A DNA stretch of 50,376 nt from Owenweeksia sp964619125 (GCA_964619125.1 CAZUCA010000020.1:1-50376), one strand, 5' to 3'; positions 14,144-23,713 are shown, counted from the stretch's first letter. Numbers and translations are program-made. The notes: generated by a model not told the origin, from the letters alone.

Positions 14144-16548
14144 GGTTTATAGGTTTTCTCGGTTTCGGGGGTGTCGTCTCCTTCTTCGGGAGTGTCTTCC
14201 TCCTCTTCTAATTCACTGTTGTCATAAAGGGTAATGACGGGATGATCAAAGTCTTTGTTCGCAGCCCATTTGGCCAAAGTCATCAAAAAGGTGGGCAGCA
14301 GAATGAGGTTACTGAGCATGGCGATGATCAGGGTAATGGATACCAGGATACCCAGTGACACAATGCCGCCAAAGCTGGAACTGGTAAAAGTGATAAAGCC
14401 AAAGAAGAGCACAATGGAGGTATAGAACATACTCACCCCGGTTTCACGGATAGACACCAGTACGGCATCGGCGATGTTCCAGCCATTAACCCTCAGCTCC
14501 TGCCGGTATTTGGCCAGGAAGTGAATGGTGTCGTCAACCGAAATGCCAAAGGCAATAGAGAACACCAGGATAGTACTGGGTTTAAGGGGGATGCCGAAGT
14601 AACCCATAATGCCGGCGGTCATCAACAGCGGGAAAATGTTGGTAACCAATGAAACCATCACCATGGCAATGGAGCGGAAGAGCAGGCTCATGATCACGGC
14701 AATTACAGCAATGGCGATGGCCAGGCTTATCACCAGGTTTTTTATCAGGTATTTGGTACCCTTGAGGAAGACTACCGAAGCACCGGTAATATAGGAGTCA
14801 TAGCGTTCGGGATTGAATATGGCGTCCACTTTTTGACGAATACTGTCCTGGAGGGCGCGGCTGTCATCGGTGGCCAGGTCTTTTACCTGCAGGCTTACCC
14901 TTGCCTTTTGGCCACTGCTGTCAACCATGGCCTGCAGCAGGTTAAGCCCCCCTGTTTCACGGGGTATGTAGCTCATGATAAAACTCTGTTCCTGCCGGGT
15001 GGGAAGCTCGTAAAAATCCGGCTCTCCTCGGTAATAGGCTTGCTTGGCGAACTTAACCCCGTCGGCCACTGAAAGTGAACGCGAGAGGTGTGGCAGGTCG
15101 GCCAGTTCCTGTTGCAGGCGATCGAGCTTGCTGATGAACGAGAGCTTCTGCACCCCATTGGGGCGTTTGCTGTCAATCACGATTTCGAGCGGTACCACCC
15201 CGCCAAACTCCTGTTCCAGGAAACGCAGGTCGATCAGTAAGGGATCACTTTCCATATACTCTTCGGACAGGTTGCCGGTGGTAATCAGTTTGGTGGTACC
15301 AAAAAGGGCAATAGCCGATAGTACGGCGGTAATAGTGTAAACCAGTGCTCGCTGGCTTTGTACCGTGTGGGTTAGGAAAGCAATGAAGCCTTGCAGCCAG
15401 TTTTTGTCGAGATGTACGTAGTGGCGTTTCTTCGGAGTCCTGGAAAAGCTGTAAAAGATGGGGATGATGATAATGCTGATCACAAACACCATCATGATAT
15501 TGAGACTGGCAATTACGCCAAACTCCTTTAGCACTTCACTGTCGGTAAGGATAAAGGCGGCAAAACCCAGGGCAGTGGTGGTATTGGTCATCAGGGTAGC
15601 GGCACCAATCTTACGGATAACGCGCTGCACCGCCAGAATTTTATTTTTGTGATACTTGTACTCAGCGTGGTATTTATTGATCAGGAAAATACAATTGGGC
15701 ACACCTATTACAATGATCAACGATGGGATCAATGCACTGAGCATGCTTAGTTTATAGCCAAAACTGCCGATCAGGCCGAATGACCAGGCCACCCCCAGCA
15801 GTACCACCAACATGCTGTACATGGTGGCTTTGAAGCTGCGGAGAAAGAGAAACATCAAAACCACCGTTACCAGCAGGGCAAAGACTACCGAGAGGCCTAT
15901 CTCTTTGGAAATTTTCTTGGTATTGGCCATCCGCAGATAGGGAAGGCCACTTACGTGCACCTTATAGCCAGAGCTTTCTGAAAAGCTGGCCACGGTAGCT
16001 TTCAGGCTTTCTATTATGCGAACAATATTCTCATTGTAAAGCTGGTTCTTGTCAATTTGTACCAGCAGCAAGGGAGAGTGCTGGTCGCGGCTGTACAACA
16101 GATCCTTATAAAAAGGCAGGGAGTGATAAAGCTTGCCGAGGCTGTCGGCGCTGGCCGCCGAAAAGTAATCGTCGAAGGCGACCGGCTCCAGTTTTTTGAG
16201 GCTGTCATTGCGCCTTAGGTTATAAGCGCTGATGGGGCTGAGGGTGTTGGTTACCCCGGTTATAGTATCGAGGGCCTCTTCCAGTGCTTTCCACTGCTGG
16301 TAATTTTCGGCTTCAAATACATTTATATCCTCGGCGGCAATCACCACCTGATTGCCGGCCTGGTTAAAAGTAGACCTGAATTGATCGTATTCTACCTGGG
16401 TAGTATCACTAAGTGGCAGGAGACGGGAAAATTTAAAGCTCACCTGCACCTTGGTTCCCTGGTAAACCATAAAGGCAGTGGAAACCAGGATGATGCTCAG
16501 CATCGTAAGGCGGTTTCGCAGTATTAGTCTCGCAATAAAAGTAAACAT
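14140..16548 (-). CDS. RND/MMPL-family transporter
   Basis: An 802-residue inner-membrane protein with twelve predicted TM helices in two repeats. TM1 begins near residue 8; a large periplasmic loop (about 40-210) precedes TM2-TM6 (220-370); a second loop (about 420-620) precedes the last five helices. The sterol-sensing-like repeats FALLVTVVLMFLFLRSFKA and AFGISVDDTIHFLAKYR (charged Asp-Asp in TM10) place it in the MMPL/hopanoid-RND group, whose characterised members move lipids using the proton gradient. The C-terminus is acidic. A clear ribosome-binding site, GAGGAA, precedes the ATG, which is rare in this window. Located between DUF5686 and rmlA, it is probably co-transcribed with both. 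The substrate is unknown. Confidence 0.88.
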   Translation of the reverse strand: MFTFIARLILRNRLTMLSIILVSTAFMVYQGTKVQVSFKFSRLLPLSDTTQVEYDQFRSTFNQAGNQVVIAAEDINVFEAENYQQWKALEEALDTITGVTNTLSPISAYNLRRNDSLKKLEPVAFDDYFSAASADSLGKLYHSLPFYKDLLYSRDQHSPLLLVQIDKNQLYNENIVRIIESLKATVASFSESSGYKVHVSGLPYLRMANTKKISKEIGLSVVFALLVTVVLMFLFLRSFKATMYSMLVVLLGVAWSFGLIGSFGYKLSMLSALIPSLIIVIGVPNCIFLINKYHAEYKYHKNKILAVQRVIRKIGAATLMTNTTTALGFAAFILTDSEVLKEFGVIASLNIMMVFVISIIIIPIFYSFSRTPKKRHYVHLDKNWLQGFIAFLTHTVQSQRALVYTITAVLSAIALFGTTKLITTGNLSEEYMESDPLLIDLRFLEQEFGGVVPLEIVIDSKRPNGVQKLSFISKLDRLQQELADLPHLSRSLSVADGVKFAKQAYYRGEPDFYELPTRQEQSFIMSYIPRETGGLNLLQAMVDSSGQKARVSLQVKDLATDDSRALQDSIRQKVDAIFNPERYDSYITGASVVFLKGTKYLIKNLVISLAIAIAVIAVIMSLLFRSIAMVMVSLVTNIFPLLMTAGIMGYFGIPLKPSTILVFSIAFGISVDDTIHFLAKYRQELRVNGWNIADAVLVSIRETGVSMFYTSIVLFFGFITFTSSSFGGIVSLGILVSITLIIAMLSNLILLPTFLMTLAKWAANKDFDHPVITLYDNSELEEEEDTPEEGDDTPETEKTYKP

Positions 16549-16630
16549 AGAATTCCTCTGAAGCCCTGATTTATACGCGCCGCAAAATAACGGCTTTTAA
16601 GTCAAACCGTTTTAATCGCATTCAGGGCAC

Positions 16631-19102
16631 TCAAAAGCTGAACTTTGCGGTGAGCTTTACCGCAAAATTTTCACTGAAATGAGGGCGTTGATAGGGCCCG
16701 AAGCGATAGTAAGTGCCAAGTCCCAGACCCATGAACGCAATATTGCTGAGGCGGTTGAATTCAATACCGCCTTCATAAAATCCTTTTTCGGGCACTTGGA
16801 AGGCCATCTCTCGATGGCGATCAGGTTGATCAAGGCCGCCCCAAAGTGCCCGTGCTACCAGCTCGATATGGGGGCTGAAGTTACCACGGCGAAAGAGCAG
16901 GGACTCTAAATCCTGGCGGTACATGAGCTGGAGGTAGCGGCTGCTGAGAAACTCATTAAACCCCATAGTCTCAAAACCAAAGCGACCGGCTATCACGGCA
17001 TTGCGCTTAAAGTAGTTTTCCTCATTGCGCTGGTTGGCCGTGCCGGTGTAGAGTTTGGAGTAGGGCAGTGGCTCTGATACCGCTCCCGCTTGTAGTTGTA
17101 GTTCCAGGGTTCCCAAAAAGAGGGTTTTATGGAGGTATTCCACCAGCAGGTCGGCTTTGTGATAGCTGAAATCAGAAGCCCATACCCCCGGCAGGCCCCT
17201 GGTATATTGCCCATAAATAACGGGGTAGGAGCGCTTCAGACGAATGCTGCCAAAACTACCTTCTACATATTCCTCTCTAGGTGCATAGCGGAAAGCCCCC
17301 TGTAGCTCGAAGTAGTTAAAGCCATTTTGCCAGCTGGTTTCGCCCTCATTCTCATAAGCAAAGTAATAGTCGCCCCGCATCAGGCGGTTTTCACGGCGGG
17401 TCAATATTTCGAGCTGAAAACTATGGCTGGGATTGTAGGTAACGCCAGCGAAATAACGGCTGACCTCATCGTAGCGATCAATAAAGTATTGGCGGTAATT
17501 CTGATCAAAGAGGCCCTGGGTGGGTCTCAGAGTGAAGTTGGGCTGGCCACTTTCAAAAATATCATAAAGATAGCCTCCCAGCAGGGCCAGGTTATTGGCT
17601 TTGTTTAGCTCCACCCGGCTGTCCCAGCCGTATTTCATTTGTTGGTCACCAAAGCCATAGCCAAAGTAACCTCCGATAGTAAACCAACGGCTGAACTTTT
17701 TACTGCTGTGAACCCCCAGGCCCAGGCGCAATTTTTCTTCCCGGTTTACCCGCAGGGTACGGTTCAGGTCAAGATCCAGGTAGCCAAATGGTAATTTGCC
17801 CTGAAAAATGACGGTCATATAGTTGAGCTGCTGCTCCAGTTTCTCCGCCTTGCTAAGGGAGTCCATAAATTCATAAGTGCGCTGTTCGCGGAGGTCGAGG
17901 CTGTCAGTGCGGTAGTCCATCAAAAGCGGTTCTGCATTTTCAGTCGCCAGTTCATCAATGCTCACCAGGGCCCGGCTGATATCCTTTTTGCGCAGCTCGC
18001 CTTCAATTACAATGTCCTTGAGGTAACTGCGGAAGCGCGCTTCCAGCGGCAGGTTGTTGACCACAACTCCGGGTATTCTCAGATCAGCATGCAGCTGATT
18101 GGGAAACCAATGTCCACCACGGTTTTTATACTGCTGTTCTATCCTGATGTGAATGCCCTCACTATCATAGGGGCCGGCAATAACATTCTGAATGGCCCAG
18201 TCGCTGCTGTTAATGTAAACTACGCCCTCAAGGGGCTTAAAGCCATAGTTGGGCTGTGGCCTGAAGCTGATAATATATACGGTGTCGCCAGGGGAATTGT
18301 AGGTGGTGTCTTCCAGTAAAAAGAAATAGCGCCGGGTGCTGCCCGGGGTAATGGGATTGAGGAAGTCGGCCTGCAGTATGCTGATGTAGTCGCTGTAAAA
18401 GGAAAAGGATTGCATTTGGGTGCTGGCCAGGGCGAAAAGGGGGTTTTTAAAACCCGAAGTGCGGGAGGCGAGTACGGTTTGATTATCGCGCTTGTCGCGG
18501 ATAAAGTTTCGTTCTATCAGGTTCTCCAGAAAAAACAAATGCTGGCCCTCGGTAAATTTCCGGATGCGATAACCACTGGAGTCGATACGGACAATACTGT
18601 CGGTATCCGGCGCATATATGGTGTCGATTTCCTGCCTGAGGCTATCGGTATTAACCGTTACCACCATTTTGCTGTAGCTTTTATAGCTAAAGGAGCTGAG
18701 TTTGTCGGGACTGTTTTTGGAACGGGCGGCAACCGCATTTTTTATAATGCGATGTGCCGGGTTTTCACCCGGAAATATTTCTACCTCACCCAGGGCGGTG
18801 CTGCGCTCCTGCATTCGAATTTCCAGCTTAGCACTGTTTGGGTTTACCCACAACTCCTGGCGCTCATAGCCCATGTAGCTCAGGTTGAGTCGGTGCTTTC
18901 CAGGCGGAAGCAAAAGGCTGAAGCGGCCGTCAATATCGCTGGTGGTGCCGGTGGTGAGGGCCTGAACCGAAATATTGACAAAGGGCAGGGGCTGCCCGTT
19001 TTCGCCATCGTATATGCGGCCGCTGATGCGATAGCTTTGGCCACTGAGAAATACAGGTAGCAAGAAGAGGGAAACAAATAAAAGGCGGTAGGTATAAGAC
19101 AT
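16631..19102 (-). CDS. DUF5686 and carboxypeptidase-like regulatory domain outer-membrane protein
   Basis: An 823-residue secreted protein with a signal peptide ending near residue 22 (FLSGQ). Residues 24-110 form a carboxypeptidase-like beta-sandwich (ISGRIYDGENGQPLPFVNIS, then TTSDIDGRFSLLLPPGKH). The rest is the DUF5686 region typical of Bacteroidota, including PAHRIIKNAVAAR and SFSYKSYSKM near 135-170, and a C-terminal barrel-like section ending in an aromatic strand (KLTAKFSF). The architecture parallels TonB-receptor-like barrels but lacks a plug domain. The function of the family is not established. It is the first gene of the minus-strand run; a -7-like TATTTTTA lies in the upstream divergent region shared with the VTT protein gene. 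Confidence 0.9.
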   Translation of the reverse strand: MSYTYRLLFVSLFLLPVFLSGQSYRISGRIYDGENGQPLPFVNISVQALTTGTTSDIDGRFSLLLPPGKHRLNLSYMGYERQELWVNPNSAKLEIRMQERSTALGEVEIFPGENPAHRIIKNAVAARSKNSPDKLSSFSYKSYSKMVVTVNTDSLRQEIDTIYAPDTDSIVRIDSSGYRIRKFTEGQHLFFLENLIERNFIRDKRDNQTVLASRTSGFKNPLFALASTQMQSFSFYSDYISILQADFLNPITPGSTRRYFFLLEDTTYNSPGDTVYIISFRPQPNYGFKPLEGVVYINSSDWAIQNVIAGPYDSEGIHIRIEQQYKNRGGHWFPNQLHADLRIPGVVVNNLPLEARFRSYLKDIVIEGELRKKDISRALVSIDELATENAEPLLMDYRTDSLDLREQRTYEFMDSLSKAEKLEQQLNYMTVIFQGKLPFGYLDLDLNRTLRVNREEKLRLGLGVHSSKKFSRWFTIGGYFGYGFGDQQMKYGWDSRVELNKANNLALLGGYLYDIFESGQPNFTLRPTQGLFDQNYRQYFIDRYDEVSRYFAGVTYNPSHSFQLEILTRRENRLMRGDYYFAYENEGETSWQNGFNYFELQGAFRYAPREEYVEGSFGSIRLKRSYPVIYGQYTRGLPGVWASDFSYHKADLLVEYLHKTLFLGTLELQLQAGAVSEPLPYSKLYTGTANQRNEENYFKRNAVIAGRFGFETMGFNEFLSSRYLQLMYRQDLESLLFRRGNFSPHIELVARALWGGLDQPDRHREMAFQVPEKGFYEGGIEFNRLSNIAFMGLGLGTYYRFGPYQRPHFSENFAVKLTAKFSF

Positions 19103-19197
19103 GGTTGCATTACAGGCAATTGGCCCTAAAGCCTGCCTTTATAAAAATAAAACTTCTGCGGGCAAACATTAGTTCAATTTTGCTGATTCTATATATC

Positions 19198-19893
19198 ATG
19201 AAATTATCGTTGCCGGCGGTCTTAACCATTTTGCTTTTTCTGCTAATAATTGCCTTTTACTTTTTTGACCCCAGCTTCCGGGATTGGCTGGGTGAAGCTT
19301 ATACTGCCTTTAAAACCGGTGATCTCAGCACGATAAAGGACTTTCTGGAAAAATATCGCCATTATGGCTACCTGATATTGCTGGGGGCCTTCCTTTTCCA
19401 GATGTTCCTCTTTGTGGTGCCCTCTGTTATGGTGATGACCCTAAGTGTACTGATGTATGGGCCGGTGAAGGGTGCCTTGCTTTGCATCGCCGGGATATTT
19501 ATTGCTTCTACGGTGGCGTATTTCCTGGGCCGCTCACTTAGTACAGTTACGCTCGATAAGTTGATTGGTCGCAAATCGCGGGAAAAAATGAGCGACTTTC
19601 TGGAGAACTATGGCTTCTGGACGGTGGCAGTGTTCCGGATATCCCCATTCCTTAGTAATGACGCCGTAAGTTTTGTAGCCGGCCTGGTAAAGATGAATTA
19701 CTGGCGCTTTATAGCTGCCACCTTGCTGGGGATTACGCCCCTGTCAATCCTTATTGCCTATTTCGGCCGCAGCACTGATGATATGCAAACCGGGCTGATA
19801 ATCGGTAGTGTGGTGGGGCTACTGGGGCTGGCCTTTTACATTTATGTGGATAAAAAGAAGCTGGGAGCAAAAGAAAAAAGCCCGCAATCCTGA
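19198..19893 (+). CDS. TVP38/TMEM64 (VTT/DedA-like) inner-membrane protein
   Basis: A 231-residue protein with five or six membrane segments and the VTT-domain signature: YFLGRSLS after TM3 and FRISPFLSNDAVSFVAGLVK followed by MNYWRFIAATLLGITP. The VTT/DedA family includes lipid scramblase-like and undecaprenyl-phosphate flippase members. The start at 19198 (MKLSLPAVLTILLF) directly precedes TM1; the longer frame from 19105 adds a basic stretch that overlaps the divergent promoter region. It stands alone, ending at the bidirectional hairpin 19877-19906, whose loop contains its stop codon. Confidence 0.88.
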   Translation: MKLSLPAVLTILLFLLIIAFYFFDPSFRDWLGEAYTAFKTGDLSTIKDFLEKYRHYGYLILLGAFLFQMFLFVVPSVMVMTLSVLMYGPVKGALLCIAGIFIASTVAYFLGRSLSTVTLDKLIGRKSREKMSDFLENYGFWTVAVFRISPFLSNDAVSFVAGLVKMNYWRFIAATLLGITPLSILIAYFGRSTDDMQTGLIIGSVVGLLGLAFYIYVDKKKLGAKEKSPQS

Positions 19894-19906
19894 GACAGCG
19901 GGCTTT
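19877..19906. terminator. Bidirectional terminator between VTT gene and hppD
   Basis: AAAGCCCGC and GCGGGCTTT form a nine-pair stem around a 12-base loop that contains the VTT stop codon. A-rich and T-rich flanks allow it to work for both convergent genes. Confidence 0.8.
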
Positions 19907-19932
19907 CAGTAGTCAGGTATAATGCGGGAATC

Positions 19933-21078
19933 TTACAGAGTACCGCGGTTTTCCTGTTCGCGCTCTATCGCTTCAAATAGGGCCTTGAAGTTACCCTTGC
20001 CAAAGCTGCGGGCACCTTTGCGCTGAATAATCTCGAAGAAAAGGGTAGGGCGGTCTGCTACCGGCTTGGTAAACAACTGCAGCAAATAACCTTCGTCATC
20101 GCGGTCAACCAAAATACCACGGGGACGCAGTTCTTCCACACTCTCCTCTATTTCACCTACGCGCTCAATCAGATCGTCGTAGTAGTTGTCAGGCACGTAC
20201 AAAAATTCCACCCCCTGGGCTTTGAGCTGATCCACAGTTTCGAGGATATTGTCGGTGGCCACAGCGATATGCTGTACACCGGCGCCGTTGTAAAAATCAA
20301 TATACTCTTCAATCTGGCTCTTCTTCTTCCCTTTGGCGGGCTCGTTTATCGGGAACTTGATGCGGCCATTGCCATTGGTCATTACCTTACTCATTAAGGC
20401 GGTGTACTCGGTACTGATATCCTTATCGTCGAAAGACACCAGCTGGGCAAATCCCATAACGCGGGCATAAAAATCAACCCACTTATTCATTTCACCCCAA
20501 CCGACGTTACCGACCATATGGTCGATGTACTTCAATCCGGCAGGTTTGGGGTTGTAGTGCGACTCCCACTTGCGGTAGCCTGGCATAAATGGGCCGTCAT
20601 ATTCCTTACGCTCTACAAATACGTGTACGGTTTCGCCGTAAGTTTTGATGCCGGCCAGGGTCACCTTGCCATTCTCATCTTCAATAGTGTAAGGCTCAAA
20701 GGCTACTTCTGCACCACGTTTAGTGGTTTCCTCAAAGCTTCTGGTGGCGTCGTCCACCCACAGGGCTACGTTCTTTACGCCATCGCCATGCTTGCTGAGA
20801 TGCTCGTTGATGGGACCTCCTTCCTGCATGGGGGAAGTTAGGATCAGGCGGATTTTATCCTGCTGAATCACGTATGACACGCGGTCTTTCTGACCGGTTT
20901 CGAGCCCGCTATAGGCTACCGACTGGAAGCCGAAGGCAGTTTTGTAAAAATGGGCGGCCTGCTTGGCATTTCCTACGTACAACTCTACATAATCGGTACC
21001 GTTAATGGGCAGAAAATCCTCTGCGTTAGGGTACTCTTTCTTGAGTTTTAAAGAGGTGGTGTCGTATGTCGTTTCCAT
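19933..21078 (-). CDS. hppD: 4-hydroxyphenylpyruvate dioxygenase
   Basis: A 381-residue Fe(II)-dependent dioxygenase that converts 4-hydroxyphenylpyruvate to homogentisate in tyrosine breakdown. Two vicinal-oxygen-chelate domains are present. The iron ligands are His187 (KYIDHMVGNV), His270 (GVQHIAVAT) and Glu349 (LFFEIIQRKG), and the C-terminal gate GNFKALFEAIEREQ is intact. The start is set at METTYD (21078); the frame from 21123 would add 15 residues across the -7 box TACCTTTG (21106-21099). The partner hmgA, which uses homogentisate, lies 2.8 kb away on the same strand, separated by two plus-strand genes. Confidence 0.96.
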   Translation of the reverse strand: METTYDTTSLKLKKEYPNAEDFLPINGTDYVELYVGNAKQAAHFYKTAFGFQSVAYSGLETGQKDRVSYVIQQDKIRLILTSPMQEGGPINEHLSKHGDGVKNVALWVDDATRSFEETTKRGAEVAFEPYTIEDENGKVTLAGIKTYGETVHVFVERKEYDGPFMPGYRKWESHYNPKPAGLKYIDHMVGNVGWGEMNKWVDFYARVMGFAQLVSFDDKDISTEYTALMSKVMTNGNGRIKFPINEPAKGKKKSQIEEYIDFYNGAGVQHIAVATDNILETVDQLKAQGVEFLYVPDNYYDDLIERVGEIEESVEELRPRGILVDRDDEGYLLQLFTKPVADRPTLFFEIIQRKGARSFGKGNFKALFEAIEREQENRGTL

Positions 21079-21098
21079 ATATTTGAAGTGCTTTGGCA

Positions 21099-21106
21099 CA
21101 AAGGTA
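21099..21106 (-). promoter_or_regulatory. -7 promoter box for hppD
   Basis: TACCTTTG is an exact TAnnTTTG match, 20 bases before the hppD ATG. It supports the shorter start at 21078. Confidence 0.6.
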
Positions 21107-21311
21107 AAGAAATGTTGATGCACCGAAAGGGTGAATAACGGCTTTGAGAAAGGAGCTGACTGGTTTTTAGGGCTTAAGGTGAGTAAGAATGTCCTGACCT
21201 TTGATCAATCCAGGACCCAGGCGAATGATGAAATTATAGGCAATAATTTCCCCATCCCGATAATAGGGCTATTTTTACCGCCGAAAACAACCGTCAGGAA
21301 ACACCACTTTT

Positions 21312-22349
21312 ATGAAGTTAAAGGCCGCTCAGAGCAATATCATCGAAACGATAGGAAATACGCCGCTGATCAAGCTCCAAAAAGCCTCTAAGGACTTAAA
21401 CACCAATGTTTACGCCAAGATAGAGGCTGCTAATCCTGGCCATTCGGCAAAGGACCGCGTTGCTCTTTATGTGGTAAATAAGGCAGAAGAAGAAGGAAAG
21501 TTGAAGCCCGGGGGAACAATTATTGAATCCACTTCGGGAAATACCGGGCGTAGTTTGGCGATGATTGCGGCCATGCGGGGCTATCGTTGCATTTTGTGTA
21601 CCACCACCAAAATTTCTTTTGAGAAAAAAGCGGTGCTGGAGGCATACGGTGCTGAAGTAATCGTTTGTCCTAAGGAGGCGAAGGCCGATGACAAAGACTC
21701 TTATTACAGCCGTGCGGCCTCCCTGCACAAGCAGATCCCAAACTCAATATACGTTAATCAGTACTATAACGATTCCAATATTGAGGCCCATTACAGCATG
21801 ACTGGCCCCGAAATTTGGGAGCAAACTGAAGGAAAAGTTACCCATTACCTGGCGGCAGTGGGCTCGGGGGGCACTATCAGCGGCACCGCCAAATTCCTGA
21901 AAGAGCAAAACCCGGCTATGAAGGTTTTCGGAATTGATGCCCACGGTTCGGTACTTACCAAGTACCACACTGACAAGGTGTTTGACGAAGATGAAATTGC
22001 TCCCTATAACCTGGAGGGAGTAGGTAAAAATATTATCCCCACCACAGTGCTTTTTGATATCATCGATCAGTTTCAAAAAGTTGCCGATGGTCCTAGTTTG
22101 TTGCGCGCCCGTGAACTGGCCCGCAGTGAATCAATCCTCATTGGACCTTCAGGTGGCGCAGTGCTCGAGGGACTCTATCAGCTGCGTGATCAGTTTAAGG
22201 CTGATGACTGCGTGGTATTGGTGTTCCCCGACCACGGCATGGGCTACCTCTCAAAGCTGTACAACGACCAGTGGATGGTTGAAAATGGCTTTATGGAGGC
22301 GCCGGAAGACAAGCTCAACCTCCTTAAAAAGTCTTCCGGAAATATTTAG
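21312..22349 (+). CDS. PLP-dependent CBS-like synthase, candidate cysteate synthase
   Basis: A 345-residue fold-type II PLP enzyme. Lys47 (NPGHSAKDR) is the PLP lysine, STSGNTG (73-79) is the substrate loop, GSGGTISG (184-191) grips the phosphate, and IGPSGGA contacts the pyridine nitrogen. The ending LVFPDHGMGYLSKLYNDQWM resembles the cystathionine beta-synthase core rather than CysK, and no CBS repeats are present. NPGHSAKDR differs from the usual NPGGSVKDR at the active-site loop. Its 45-base spacing to an acyltransferase of the alpha-oxoamine family makes a cysteate synthase of sulfonolipid (capnine) synthesis the best guess; in published work that enzyme uses O-phosphoserine and sulfite. 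A cysteine or cystathionine synthase remains possible. Confidence 0.8.
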   Translation: MKLKAAQSNIIETIGNTPLIKLQKASKDLNTNVYAKIEAANPGHSAKDRVALYVVNKAEEEGKLKPGGTIIESTSGNTGRSLAMIAAMRGYRCILCTTTKISFEKKAVLEAYGAEVIVCPKEAKADDKDSYYSRAASLHKQIPNSIYVNQYYNDSNIEAHYSMTGPEIWEQTEGKVTHYLAAVGSGGTISGTAKFLKEQNPAMKVFGIDAHGSVLTKYHTDKVFDEDEIAPYNLEGVGKNIIPTTVLFDIIDQFQKVADGPSLLRARELARSESILIGPSGGAVLEGLYQLRDQFKADDCVVLVFPDHGMGYLSKLYNDQWMVENGFMEAPEDKLNLLKKSSGNI

Positions 22350-22393
22350 TTAGTTTGCACAGATTTTAAGCATCACAACCTAGAACAGGATTT

Positions 22394-23713
22394 ATGTCGA
22401 TAGATAAGCGAATTCCGAACGGTCATACCGTGTTGGAAGGTTCGGTAGAGGAACCCCAGGTAAATGACCTTTTTAGCAAGATACAATCCAATATGGGCCC
22501 TTTGGGTCGCTATGCGGATGATGCCGAAGGCTATTATATTTTCCCCAAACTGGAGGGGAAACTGGCCAACCGGATGAAGTTTAATGGTAAGGACGTAATT
22601 TGCTGGAGCATCAATAACTATCTCGGGCTGGCCGAACACCCTGAGGTGCGTAAAGTAGATGCTGAAGCCGCCGCTGAGTATGGCCTGGCCTATCCCATGG
22701 GTTCGCGAATGATGTCTGGAAATACTGATCTGCACGGTCAGCTGGAGCGCGAGTTAGCAGAGTTTGTTGGTAAGGAAGAAGGAGTTTTGGTAAACTTCGG
22801 TTACCAGGGCATTATGTCTGCCATCGATGCCATCCTCGACCGTAATGATATTGTAGTGTACGATAGCGAGTGCCATGCCTGTATTGTAGATGGTGTGCGC
22901 ATGCACTTAGGTAAGCGCTTCGTATATGATCACAACGACATTGCTAGCCTGGAGAAAAACCTTCAGCGCGCCAGCAAAATGGCAGCTGCCACTGGTGGTG
23001 GTATTCTGGTGATTACCGAAGGCGTATTTGGTATGCGCGGTGACCAGGGTAAACTGAGGGAAATTGCCGCCCTGAAAGAAAAATACAACTTCCGCCTGAT
23101 GGTGGACGATGCTCACGGATTTGGTACTCTGGGTAAGACCGGCGCCGGTGCTGCTGAAGAGCAGGGAGTAACCGAGGCAGTGGATGTTTATTTTGCCACT
23201 TTCGCCAAGTCAATGGCTAGTATTGGTGCCTTCCTCGCCGGCGACCCCAAGATCATCAAGTTCCTCAAGTACAATATGCGCTCGCAGATCTTTGCCAAGA
23301 GCCTGCCTATGCCATTGGTAAAAGGCAATCTCAAGCGCCTCGAAATGCTGCGGACCATGCCTGAGCTTAAGGATAAGCTGTGGGAAAATTCAAAGGCACT
23401 GCAAAAGGGCCTTACTGATGCCGGCTTTGACATTGGCATTACCAACACCTGCGTAACGCCGGTATATATGAAGGGCTCGGTTGAAGAAGCTACCGGACTG
23501 GTGCACGATCTGCGCGAGAACCACGGTATCTTCTGCTCGATTGTAGTGTACCCGGTTATTCCTAAAGGTATGATCCTGCTGCGTCTTATTCCTACTGCGG
23601 TGCATACCCAGCAGGATATCGATGAGACCCTCGAAGCCTTTAAAAAGATCACCGCCAAGCTCGAAAAGGGCGAATACCGGGGTCAGATGATCAACCCAGT
23701 GAAAAACGACTAG
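22394..23713 (+). CDS. Alpha-oxoamine synthase, candidate cysteate C-acyltransferase (sulfonolipid synthesis)
   Basis: A 439-residue fold-type I PLP enzyme of the alpha-oxoamine synthase family, which joins an amino acid to an acyl thioester with loss of CO2. Lys272 (FATFAKSMAS) binds PLP; His161, Asp238 and His241 (VDDAHGFG) fill the usual cofactor positions. The roughly 55-residue N-terminal extension (GPLGRYADDAEGYYIFPKLE) and GSRMMSGNTDLHGQLE set it apart from 2-amino-3-ketobutyrate ligase and 8-amino-7-oxononanoate synthase and point to serine-palmitoyltransferase-like enzymes. Beside the CBS-like gene it fits the cysteate fatty-acyltransferase of capnine synthesis. Serine palmitoyltransferase is the main alternative. 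A strong terminator follows. Confidence 0.8.
   Translation: MSIDKRIPNGHTVLEGSVEEPQVNDLFSKIQSNMGPLGRYADDAEGYYIFPKLEGKLANRMKFNGKDVICWSINNYLGLAEHPEVRKVDAEAAAEYGLAYPMGSRMMSGNTDLHGQLERELAEFVGKEEGVLVNFGYQGIMSAIDAILDRNDIVVYDSECHACIVDGVRMHLGKRFVYDHNDIASLEKNLQRASKMAAATGGGILVITEGVFGMRGDQGKLREIAALKEKYNFRLMVDDAHGFGTLGKTGAGAAEEQGVTEAVDVYFATFAKSMASIGAFLAGDPKIIKFLKYNMRSQIFAKSLPMPLVKGNLKRLEMLRTMPELKDKLWENSKALQKGLTDAGFDIGITNTCVTPVYMKGSVEEATGLVHDLRENHGIFCSIVVYPVIPKGMILLRLIPTAVHTQQDIDETLEAFKKITAKLEKGEYRGQMINPVKND

Noticed and set aside
21312..22349. Ordinary cysteine synthase CysK
   Set aside because: The C-terminal half and active-site loop resemble the CBS core more, and the neighbour is an acyltransferase; not excluded, but less likely.
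22394..23713. 2-amino-3-ketobutyrate CoA ligase partner of tdh
   Set aside because: It lacks the KBL pattern around the substrate loop, has a long N-terminal extension, and is 5 kb from tdh.
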